In this document: positions 1 to 5,661 of the stretch, piece by piece
Position numbering within the stretch: position 1 is the stretch's first letter
How the letters are laid out: every line of letters starts with the position of its first letter
Assembly: GCA_026982025.1 (NCBI GenBank)
Contig: JALSHX010000019.1
Location: 1 to 6,491 of the forward strand
Direction: 5' to 3'
From: Aquificaceae bacterium
Lineage (GTDB): Bacteria > Aquificota > Aquificia > Aquificales > Aquificaceae
DNA: 6,491 nucleotides
Position numbers and translations under genes: made by a program
The notes under the pieces: generated by a model
Databases searched by the model: none
Told to the model about the DNA's origin: nothing
What the model saw: only the letters and a program-made list of their open reading frames with translations

Positions 1-2187
1 GGGATTCATCTCACCTAGACCCTTGTATCTCTGAATCTCCAACCCGCTCCGGGCTAGATCCATAAGTGTTGCGTAGATCTCCCTTATGTCGCTGACCTCT
101 TTGCTCCTGGAATCTATCCCGACCGTCACTGGCGTTCTGACCTGAATTCCCTCAAGCACCTGCTTGTAAGATAAGGAAGAAAGGAATTCGGCGTCTATAA
201 GCACCCTCGTACCGATCCTGTCGTCATAAAGAATGAGGTCGTAGGCTCCTTCAAAATCGTCGTACCTGAGTTCTACCCTGAAGTCAGGCAATTTCTGTGA
301 AATCTTTGCAGAAAGTTCTCTGGCTCTTTCCTCGTCCCTCAGGTCCTCCTCAACAACACCTTCTCCGAGGAGAAAGGAAACCACCTCCTCACCTTTGCTT
401 TTCACGAGGGCTCTGTAGCTCTCCTCGTACTCGTGAATGCCCTTAATAAATCTTATCAGCTCATCACCCCTGAGCTCGTTTCCCAAAGCATCCCTTATCC
501 AACCTCCTTCTCTGATCAAGGAGTAAAGAAACTCCTCCAGCTCCCTGTCATCCTTGACATACATCTCTTTCTTACCCTTTTTTACACGGTAAAGGGGAGG
601 AAGGGCAATAAAAACATGACCGTGGTCAAGGAGTGCGGGCATGAATCTGTAAAAGAAGGTAAGTAGAAGGGTCCTGATATGGGAACCGTCAACGTCCGCG
701 TCGGTCATAAGTATTATCCTGTGATACCTGAGCTTTGAAAGGTCTATATCCTCGCCCACACCGCATCCGAGGGCTGAAACAATAGCCTTTACCTCCTCGT
801 TGGCAAGAACCTTATCAACTCTCGCCTTTTCAACGTTTATTATCTTTCCTCTGAGCGGAAGGATTGCCTGAAACCTTCTGTCCCTCGCCTGCTTTGCTGA
901 ACCTCCCGCCGAGTCTCCCTCAACGATGAATATTTCGCACCTTTCCGGATCCTTCTCGGAGCAGTCCGCAAGCTTGCCGGGAAGTATGCCGTCCTCAAGG
1001 GGGGACTTTCTTCTTACCAGCTCCTTAGCCTTCTTTGCAGCTTCACGGGCAAGAGCTGCTTCAATCGCCTTTTCCACAATAAGGCGGAGTGTTTCCCTGT
1101 TTTTATCAAAGTAGTCTGTCAGGTAATCATAAACTATTGAGTCAACTATGTTTTTAACATTCTGATTCCCGAGCTTTGTTTTTGTCTGACCCTCAAACTG
1201 CGGTTCCGGAACCTTGCACGAAACAACCGCTACAAGGCCCTCCCTTATATCCTCCCCCGTGAACATGGTCTTTAACTCTTTGGAAAGTTTTAGGCCCTCC
1301 GCCATCCTCATGACAGCTTTTGTGAGTCCGCTCCTGAATCCTGTTACATGGGTTCCCCCTTCAACTGTTTTGACATTGTTCACAAAGCTGTCAAGAACCT
1401 CTCTGTAATCCTTTACATATCTGAAAGCTACATCAACGATAACCATATCCCTTTCGCCCTGAATACGAATCACCTCTTTAAAGAGGGGATCCTTGCCCTG
1501 AGAGAGGAAGTCAACAAGATCACCTATTCCCCTATCAAACTTGTAGACTTTTTCCTTTCCCGTTCTCTCGTCAAGGAGTCTGAAGGTAACTTCCGGATTG
1601 AGGTAAGCAAGCTCCCTGAGCCTCTTCTCAACGAGGTCAAACTTTATCTTGGTGGTTTCAAATATCTCCGAGTCCGGTTTGAAAGTGACTTTAGTACCCG
1701 TTCTCGTCGTCTTGCCCACGACCTTAAGGTCGTGAGATGGCTCACCCCTTCTGTATTCCTGCCTGTAAATTTTCCCCTCCCTGTAAACCTCAACTACCAG
1801 CCATTCCGCAAGGGCGTTGACAACGGATGCCCCGACACCATGAAGCCCCCCCGAGTAAGCATAAACCTTCTTCTCAAACTTACCGCCCGCCCCCAGCATT
1901 GTAAAGACCATCTCAACCGCGGGTCGCCCTGTTTCCGGGTGTACATCAACCGGTATGCCCCTTCCGTCATCCTCTATGGTCACAGAACCGTCGTCGTGGA
2001 TGAGCACGGCTATGTTCCTTGCATAACCCGCCATTGCCTCGTCAACGGAGTTGTCAAGGATCTCCCAGATAAGGTGGTGAAGACCCCTCTCTCCTATATC
2101 ACCGATGTACATGGCGGGTCTTAAACGAACATGCTGGAGACCCGTTACGGCTTTTATATCTTCGGCGGTGTACTCAGGATTATTCAT
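1..2187 (-). CDS. gyrB: DNA gyrase subunit B (3' end beyond the window)
   Basis: GyrB is the ATPase and TOPRIM subunit of gyrase, which with GyrA introduces negative supercoils into DNA. The frame is open from ATG at 2187 to the window edge, giving 729 residues. Visible landmarks are the GHKL ATPase residues E42 and N46, DDGRGIP at 73-79, GGLHGVG at 113-119, R136 (the coumarin-contact position in E. coli) and the QTK loop near 334. TOPRIM motifs are EGDSAGG from E423 and DADVDGSH at 496-503, with metal-binding D498 and D500. The protein is still reading QRYKGLGEMNP at the edge, so about 60 residues are missing. About 190 residues separate the DVDGSH region from QRYKGLG, so this is the long GyrB form with the large insert, as in E. 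coli, and not the roughly 640-residue form. The start fits E. coli numbering exactly. No SD precedes it, and the upstream gene stops 7 bases before. ParE is a less likely alternative given the insert and this C-terminal motif. Confidence 0.97.
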   Translation of the reverse strand, partial: MNNPEYTAEDIKAVTGLQHVRLRPAMYIGDIGERGLHHLIWEILDNSVDEAMAGYARNIAVLIHDDGSVTIEDDGRGIPVDVHPETGRPAVEMVFTMLGAGGKFEKKVYAYSGGLHGVGASVVNALAEWLVVEVYREGKIYRQEYRRGEPSHDLKVVGKTTRTGTKVTFKPDSEIFETTKIKFDLVEKRLRELAYLNPEVTFRLLDERTGKEKVYKFDRGIGDLVDFLSQGKDPLFKEVIRIQGERDMVIVDVAFRYVKDYREVLDSFVNNVKTVEGGTHVTGFRSGLTKAVMRMAEGLKLSKELKTMFTGEDIREGLVAVVSCKVPEPQFEGQTKTKLGNQNVKNIVDSIVYDYLTDYFDKNRETLRLIVEKAIEAALAREAAKKAKELVRRKSPLEDGILPGKLADCSEKDPERCEIFIVEGDSAGGSAKQARDRRFQAILPLRGKIINVEKARVDKVLANEEVKAIVSALGCGVGEDIDLSKLRYHRIILMTDADVDGSHIRTLLLTFFYRFMPALLDHGHVFIALPPLYRVKKGKKEMYVKDDRELEEFLYSLIREGGWIRDALGNELRGDELIRFIKGIHEYEESYRALVKSKGEEVVSFLLGEGVVEEDLRDEERARELSAKISQKLPDFRVELRYDDFEGAYDLILYDDRIGTRVLIDAEFLSSLSYKQVLEGIQVRTPVTVGIDSRSKEVSDIREIYATLMDLARSGLEIQRYKGLGEMNP

Positions 2188-2202
2188 GATTCTATTATAA
2201 CT
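2188..2202 (-). promoter_or_regulatory. Candidate -10 box just upstream of gyrB
   Basis: Read on the minus strand, TATAAT is followed by AGAATC and then the gyrB ATG. No SD is present. A sigma-70-type -10 in this place would start transcription at or within a base or two of the ATG, giving a leaderless or nearly leaderless gyrB mRNA. The best -35 at 17-base spacing, TGGAAG, is poor. The AT-rich stretch also encodes the Tyr-rich end and stop codon of the upstream zinc-ribbon protein, so it may be coincidental. Confidence 0.3.
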
Positions 2203-2902
2203 TATAGTATATGTATCTTCCACAGCTGGGACAAATTTCAATTGAATTTTCTTTTAGCATTCGCCCAAAAAGAATATCCGGAATTTTCATTCCGCAACCT
2301 CCGCAAACCTCATCTTCAACCTTGACAATAACACCCGCCTCAAATTTCACCTTTGCCTCCTCATAGAATTTAAGAAGGCTCTGATCTACCTCTTTGGACC
2401 GTTCCTCTCTTAGCTTTTTTAATTCCTCAAGCCTGTTTTTCCCCAATTTTTCTTCGTAATCAAGGTCTTCAAGTTCCTCGTTAATGTTTTTTATTTGTCT
2501 CTCAATTGAAGGTTTCCTGCTATTTAGTTTTTTTGTCGCCTCATCAAGAGCTTTTTCAAGATCATCAAGTTCATAGGACATCTTCAGAATGTTATCCTCG
2601 TGCTTGGACTTTTCTCTTAGCAACGCTTTGTATTCAATATCCTTCCTCACGAGTCTGAGCTTTTGCTCCGCCCTATCAAGGAGCCGTTCTTCCTCCTTTA
2701 TGGCGTCCTTTTTAACTCTTATCTCCCTTTGGAGGATATTAACCTCTTCTTCAAGAGATTTCAATTCACCTTCAAGGTCGGAAAGTCTTTTGATCAGGTT
2801 CTGTCTCTCCTCTTCAATTCTCCCGAGCCTCCTGAAAATTCTCTCAATTTCCTGATCAGTTTCCTGAAGTCTTAGAAGGGGGGCAACCTTTTCCCTGTCC
2901 AT
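2195..2902 (-). CDS. Coiled-coil C4-type zinc-ribbon protein (COG1579 / HP0958 family)
   Basis: This 235-residue protein has a long, highly charged helical region at about residues 8-190, rich in E, K, R and L with heptad-like spacing. It is followed by a C-terminal zinc ribbon with C200-x2-C203 and C224-x2-C227. That matches the zf-RING_7/COG1579 architecture of Helicobacter HP0958 (FlgZ), where a coiled-coil hairpin carries a Zn domain. Known members act as chaperones or adaptors, for example in flagellar gene control in Helicobacter and in type III secretion in Chlamydia (CdsZ), and the ribbon may bind nucleic acid. The precise role here cannot be read from sequence. The ATG lies 4 bases after the upstream stop with no convincing SD, so translation may be coupled to the upstream gene. 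The gene ends 7 bases before gyrB, and no flagellar gene is in view. Fold assignment is strong and function is open. Confidence 0.88.
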   Translation of the reverse strand: MDREKVAPLLRLQETDQEIERIFRRLGRIEEERQNLIKRLSDLEGELKSLEEEVNILQREIRVKKDAIKEEERLLDRAEQKLRLVRKDIEYKALLREKSKHEDNILKMSYELDDLEKALDEATKKLNSRKPSIERQIKNINEELEDLDYEEKLGKNRLEELKKLREERSKEVDQSLLKFYEEAKVKFEAGVIVKVEDEVCGGCGMKIPDILFGRMLKENSIEICPSCGRYIYYKL

Positions 2903-2914
2903 ATCTCTATTTTA
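2903..2914 (-). promoter_or_regulatory. Weak -10-like box before the zinc-ribbon gene
   Basis: Minus-strand TAAAAT followed by AGAGAT precedes the ATG at 2902. The 6-base distance to the ATG is the same as for the TATAAT before gyrB. It could be a short-leader or leaderless promoter, but no -35 was recognised. The same bases encode the K-L-K-stop end of the upstream gene, so chance is likely. Confidence 0.15.
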
Positions 2915-3479
2915 GTTTTCTGTATTCAGTCAGCCTCGCTATGTAGAGGTCGTCTCCGTCAGAACGCCTGAGCACGTAAAGGGGTAAATCTACCCGCGGG
3001 CTCAGACACACCTTAACGAAGTCCCTTTTGCCCGCCTTTACTTCAACGATGAATCCCTCAAGCCCTGCCTCCCTGCACCTTTTAACATCAGCTCCATCCC
3101 TCTTTCTCAGCCATACCCTTTTACCGGAGAAAATTCCCACCAATCCCCTCATAAAGATAGTCTTGCCCGGTGGAATCAGCCAGTACCTGTGGTACATTCT
3201 AAGAAGTATGTATCCCGAAAGCTTAAGGGGATCAGAAAAAACCCCGGTTTCCTCACCCTTCCACTCTCTGTACTTTCCTCTCAAAGTTATAAGTGTCCCG
3301 CCCTCACCCTTGCGGGTTACTATCTCAAAAACTCCGACGAACATCCTTCCTCCGAGATACTCCCTGTAGCTGTATCGGTACAGGAAACCTGGTTTGAGGG
3401 TGTATCCTTCCCAGAATTGGGTATCAGCGAGGGGAGAGTTTCCTACCAGGAGAAAAAGAGCAAATGACAGCACAATCAT
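2907..3479 (-). CDS. Predicted exported protein of unknown function
   Basis: I do not recognise the family of this 190-residue protein. Residues 2-13 form a hydrophobic core and S-P-L-A at 15-18 offers a plausible signal peptidase site, which suggests export to the periplasm or outer surface. The signal is unusual in having no Lys or Arg before the core. The mature part is rich in aromatic and basic residues (Y/W/R/K) and probably forms mainly beta strands. It has two cysteines, C135 and C158, which could form a disulfide if exported. The only plausible start is the ATG at 3479, 4 bases after the tRNA 3' end: upstream the frame enters the tRNA, with no start codon before a TAA. No SD precedes it, so translation may begin on a nearly leaderless RNA left by tRNA processing. 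A remote link to DUF3108-like proteins is possible but unproven. Confidence 0.75.
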   Translation of the reverse strand: MIVLSFALFLLVGNSPLADTQFWEGYTLKPGFLYRYSYREYLGGRMFVGVFEIVTRKGEGGTLITLRGKYREWKGEETGVFSDPLKLSGYILLRMYHRYWLIPPGKTIFMRGLVGIFSGKRVWLRKRDGADVKRCREAGLEGFIVEVKAGKRDFVKVCLSPRVDLPLYVLRRSDGDDLYIARLTEYRKLK

Positions 3480-3483
3480 CTCA

Positions 3484-3556
3484 TGGGCGCGGGAGGACTC
3501 GAACCCCCAACCGGGCGGTTATGAGCCGCCTGCTCTGCCAATTGAGCTACGCGCCC
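3484..3556 (-). tRNA. tRNA with CAU anticodon: tRNA-Ile2 or elongator tRNA-Met
   Basis: The minus strand folds into a full 73-base cloverleaf. The acceptor stem is GGGCGCG paired with CGCGCCC, and the D stem is GCTC/GAGC with loop AATTGGCA. The anticodon stem is GGCGG/CCGCC with loop CTCATAA, placing the anticodon CAT at 3521-3523. The variable loop is 5 bases, the T arm is GGGGG-TTCGAGT-CCTCC, and the discriminator is A at 3484. CCA is not encoded. A paired G1-C72 and the lack of the three G-C pairs next to the anticodon loop exclude initiator tRNA. The anticodon arm and flanks (AGAGCAGGCG before the loop) resemble Ile2 tRNAs, whose C34 is changed to lysidine by TilS, more than E. coli elongator Met, but identity is unresolved. 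It begins directly after the ferredoxin stop and ends 4 bases before the next ATG, so it must be cut out of the transcript. Confidence 0.95.
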
Positions 3557-4096
3557 TCAGGGTCCGATTATTATATTATATTCCGGATTAAATACCTCAC
3601 CGTAGAGCTTTGAGTCAATTCTTCTGACCCTGTGGCGTTCCTTCGGAACACGGTCAACCTCAACAAAGTACAGACAGTTGGTAACGCACTTGGAAACACA
3701 GGAGGGCAATAGGCCTTTTTCAACGCGATGATAGCAGTAATCACACTTTTCTACCTTCTGACTGAGCGGGTTGAAGGTAATCGCCCCGTAAGGACAGGCA
3801 ATAATACACGCTTTACATCCTATGCACAGTAGCTCCTCTACATAAACTATACCGTCTCCCTCCCTTTTTCTCATCGCACTCGTGGGGCAGGCGAGGACGC
3901 AGGGAGCGGGATCACAGTGAAAGCAGTTCATGGGAAGAAAAAAGCCATCGGGCTCATCCGCCAAACCCTCTATGCGAAAAACCTTCATTGGTCTTATGTT
4001 GATGTTCTCAATCCCCTTTTCCTGAACGCAGGCAACCTCGCAGGAAAGACAGCCTATGCACCTATCAAGGTCAATGAGCATTACGGGTTTCTTCAT
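3557..4096 (-). CDS. DmsB/NrfC-type ferredoxin subunit with four 4Fe-4S cluster motifs
   Basis: This 179-residue protein is an electron-transfer subunit of the type found in molybdopterin oxidoreductases, hydrogenases and NrfC-like complexes. Sixteen cysteines form four cluster motifs: C13-x2-C16-x2-C19-x3-C23; C58-x2-C61-x4-C66-x3-C70; C91-x2-C94-x2-C97-x3-C101; and C118-x2-C121-x11-C133-x3-C137, with a further Cys at 141. The second motif ([14 protein letters not shown]) and third ([15 protein letters not shown]) are classic for the DmsB family. There is no Tat or Sec signal, so it is probably cytoplasmic or carried by a partner. No catalytic or membrane-anchor subunit is in view, although such genes usually sit beside this subunit. 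The ATG shares ATGA with the upstream yggT-like stop, which implies translational coupling. The gene ends on the base before the tRNA. The family is certain; the partner and substrate are unknown. Confidence 0.93.
   Translation of the reverse strand: MKKPVMLIDLDRCIGCLSCEVACVQEKGIENINIRPMKVFRIEGLADEPDGFFLPMNCFHCDPAPCVLACPTSAMRKREGDGIVYVEELLCIGCKACIIACPYGAITFNPLSQKVEKCDYCYHRVEKGLLPSCVSKCVTNCLYFVEVDRVPKERHRVRRIDSKLYGEVFNPEYNIIIGP
3570..3580 (-). promoter_or_regulatory. Candidate -10 region for the tRNA, two TATAAT copies in tandem
   Basis: Minus-strand TATAAT occurs twice, at 3580-3575 and 3575-3570, sharing one base, inside the last codons of the ferredoxin gene. Transcription from the nearer box would start about 7 bases before the tRNA 5' end, a usual tRNA layout. 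No good -35 is found at 16-18 bases (GAGGTA at 17). The run encodes Glu-Tyr-Asn-Ile-Ile-Ile, so codon content alone could explain it. Confidence 0.3.
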
Positions 4097-4332
4097 CTCA
4101 GAAGAATCCTGTCAATGAGAATCAGAATGAATATAAGGATCAGCGGTGAAATGTCTATCCCCCCAAGGTCAGGAAGAGCCCTTCTGATGGGTCTGAGCAT
4201 CGGCTCAATGAGCCTGTCAAGCCTCATGTAGTATCTTGATTCCCTCACCTGAGGAATCCAGGAGCCGAGGGCATGAATGAATACGAGGATAATTAGGAGC
4301 TGTATGAGAAAGTGGAGAAGCTTGATAATCAT
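4093..4332 (-). CDS. yggT: YggT family small membrane protein
   Basis: This is a 79-residue integral membrane protein of the YggT family, which is found in bacteria and plastids. Roles reported for family members include osmotic tolerance, cell division and chloroplast biogenesis, but the biochemical activity is not settled. Hydrophobic segments lie at about residues 2-24 and 61-77. Between them is a basic stretch with the family signature [20 protein letters not shown], where Pro-x-Arg-Arg and Gly-Ile-Asp-x-Ser-Pro are typical. I chose the ATG at 4332, which overlaps the rplQ stop as TGATG. A GTG at 4344 would add four residues (83 in total) and overlap rplQ by 13 bases, and a GTG at 4335 is also possible. 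GGTGGAG lies very close upstream of the ATG. The gene ends in an ATGA overlap with the ferredoxin gene. Its usual neighbours are division or pyrroline-carboxylate reductase genes, so this location is less common. Confidence 0.87.
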   Translation of the reverse strand: MIIKLLHFLIQLLIILVFIHALGSWIPQVRESRYYMRLDRLIEPMLRPIRRALPDLGGIDISPLILIFILILIDRILLR

Positions 4333-4688
4333 CACTCCACCCACTCAAGGATCGCCATCTGGGCGGAGTCTCCCCTTCTCCTGTCGGGAAGCTTTATTAT
4401 TCTCGTGTAGCCGCCGTTTCTTCCGTCAAAGCGGACCGCAAGCTCATCAAAAACCTTCTTTACCGCCGATCTGTCTGGAAGGATCTCAAGGGCACGCCTT
4501 CTCGCGGAGAGGTCTCCCCTTTTACCCAGGGTTATCAATTTCTCCGCAACACTCCTTACCGCTTTTGCCCTCTCAAGGGTGGTTTCAATCCTCTCCTCAA
4601 GGATCAATGCCCTGACGAGGCTCCTGAAAAGAGCCCTTCTCTGCTCGGAGGTCCTGTCAAACTTCTTTTTCTTGACTCTGTGCCTCAT
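4332..4688 (-). CDS. rplQ: 50S ribosomal protein L17
   Basis: This 118-residue protein is L17, a component of the large ribosomal subunit near the exit-tunnel side. The N terminus is the family hallmark: [20 protein letters not shown] matches the usual MRHR..GxKLxRxxxxRxAL pattern, followed by a helix of the type [20 protein letters not shown]. The C-terminal part has [24 protein letters not shown], similar to the GGYTRI.K...R.GDxAxMA.IEL pattern of bacterial L17. Length is normal for the family. It follows rpoA by 6 bases, the standard order at the end of the alpha operon. The start at 4688 is supported by AGAGGTGAGG just upstream, which overlaps the end of rpoA. Its stop overlaps the next start, extending the operon beyond its usual end. 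Confidence 0.97.
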   Translation of the reverse strand: MRHRVKKKKFDRTSEQRRALFRSLVRALILEERIETTLERAKAVRSVAEKLITLGKRGDLSARRRALEILPDRSAVKKVFDELAVRFDGRNGGYTRIIKLPDRRRGDSAQMAILEWVE

Positions 4689-4692
4689 CCTT

Positions 4693-4702
4693 CCTCACCT
4701 CT
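4693..4702 (-). promoter_or_regulatory. Ribosome binding site of rplQ
   Basis: Minus-strand AGAGGTGAGG ends 4 bases before the rplQ ATG and contains the rpoA TGA stop. Two partial SD cores (AGAGGT with 8-base spacing, GAGG with 4-base spacing) overlap here. The site also encodes the last residues of RpoA, so translation of the two genes is likely coupled. Confidence 0.7.
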
Positions 4703-5645
4703 TGGTCTCAATGTTCAACCCCAGCCCGAGCCCCATTTGCTTGAGAGCCTCCTTTATCTCCGCAAGAGCCTTACGACCTATGTTCTTGGTGCTCTTCAGT
4801 TCCTCTTCGGTCATCTGAACGAGGTCACCTATGGTGGTGATTCCCATCCTCTTTAAGGAGTTAAGAGCACGCTGAGATATATCAAGCTCCTCTATGGAGA
4901 GGGTTAGCTTCTCGGACAGCTCGTCAACGGGTATTGGCTCTTCAAGGGTGGGAACTTCGTAGGAGATGTGTTCAAGGAGTGATAGGTGTTTCTGAAGGAT
5001 TGAGACTGCCTCCTTCACAACATTTTCGGGAGGCTGGGTCCCGTCGGTGGTTATTTCAACTATTAGCCTCTCGTAATCGGTCTTCTCTCCCACCCTCGTG
5101 GGTTCTATTCTGTAGCTGACAAACTTCACGGGTGAGAAGTCTGCATCAAGGAGAATCCATCCCGTTTCACCTATTGCCTCCATCTCCTCCGCAAGCATGT
5201 ATCCCTTTCCCCTCTCAATCTTGATCTCCGCATTGAACTCAACTTTGGGGTCCGTTATCGTGGCAATCACCTGTTCGGGATTTGCTATTGTTACTCCGGG
5301 CGGAACCGCAATGTCGGACGCCTTAACATCGCCCTCACCCTTCTTCTTGAGGTAAAGCACCTCAACTTCCGAGTCCTTCAGGTTGAAGCGAATTCCCTTA
5401 ATGTTCGCAATTATTTCAACCACATCCTGAGCAATTCCCTCCAGAGAAGAGAACTCGTGATAAACCCCGTAGATCTTAACCGCAGTTACCGCAGTGCCGG
5501 ATATGGAGGAGAGAAGAACCCTTCTCAGGGCATTCCCGAGAGTTGTTCCGAAACCCCTTTCAAGGGGTTCCACCACAAAGACGCCCCTTCTGGCGTCCTT
5601 CTCTTCCCAGTAAATTTTGTCCGGATAAACAAACTCGTTCAGCAT
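4695..5645 (-). CDS. rpoA: DNA-directed RNA polymerase subunit alpha
   Basis: RpoA (316 residues) dimerises to seed assembly of RNA polymerase and contacts UP elements and activators through its C-terminal domain. The N-terminal domain, about residues 1-230, contains ERGFGTTLGNALRRVLLSSI near residues 29-48, the hallmark assembly region, and later VEITTDGTQPPENVVKEA. After a linker, the C-terminal domain spans about 245-305 with the helix-hairpin-helix segment IGDLVQMTEEELKSTKNIGR. DNA-contact positions equivalent to E. coli R265 (here R259), N268, G296 and K298 are kept, while the S299 position is Ala. The domain therefore looks able to bind the minor groove. The start has GGAGGT at 7-base spacing, 16 bases after the rpsD stop. 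The order rpsK-rpsD-rpoA-rplQ is the standard bacterial arrangement. Confidence 0.98.
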   Translation of the reverse strand: MLNEFVYPDKIYWEEKDARRGVFVVEPLERGFGTTLGNALRRVLLSSISGTAVTAVKIYGVYHEFSSLEGIAQDVVEIIANIKGIRFNLKDSEVEVLYLKKKGEGDVKASDIAVPPGVTIANPEQVIATITDPKVEFNAEIKIERGKGYMLAEEMEAIGETGWILLDADFSPVKFVSYRIEPTRVGEKTDYERLIVEITTDGTQPPENVVKEAVSILQKHLSLLEHISYEVPTLEEPIPVDELSEKLTLSIEELDISQRALNSLKRMGITTIGDLVQMTEEELKSTKNIGRKALAEIKEALKQMGLGLGLNIETKR

Positions 5646-5652
5646 TTAAACA

Positions 5653-5658
5653 ACCTCC
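5653..5658 (-). promoter_or_regulatory. Ribosome binding site of rpoA
   Basis: GGAGGT on the minus strand lies 7 bases before the rpoA ATG. It sits in the 16-base gap between rpsD and rpoA, the largest gap in the window. This is close to a full consensus SD at near-ideal spacing. Confidence 0.85.
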
Positions 5659-5661
5659 GCT

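Noticed and set aside
1348..2124. 258-residue open frame on the plus strand
   Set aside because: It lies wholly antisense to the conserved ATPase half of gyrB, and its translation shows no recognisable domain. It is a by-product of gyrB codon bias.
2589..2875. Two Ser/Leu- and Phe-rich plus-strand frames
   Set aside because: Both are antisense to the coiled-coil gene; the Ser/Leu/Phe richness mirrors its Glu/Lys/Arg codons.
3028..3467. Plus-strand frames of 113 and 92 residues
   Set aside because: Both are antisense to the predicted exported protein, show no domain or SD, and are best explained as shadows.
3394..3591. 65-residue plus-strand frame containing REDSNPQPGGYEPPALPIELRA
   Set aside because: This peptide is the well-known artefact of translating the complement of a tRNA gene; it spans the tRNA at 3484-3556.
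4333..4344. GTG start at 4344 for the YggT-like gene
   Set aside because: It would overlap rplQ by 13 bases without an SD. The ATG at 4332 forms a common TGATG junction. It is not fully excluded.
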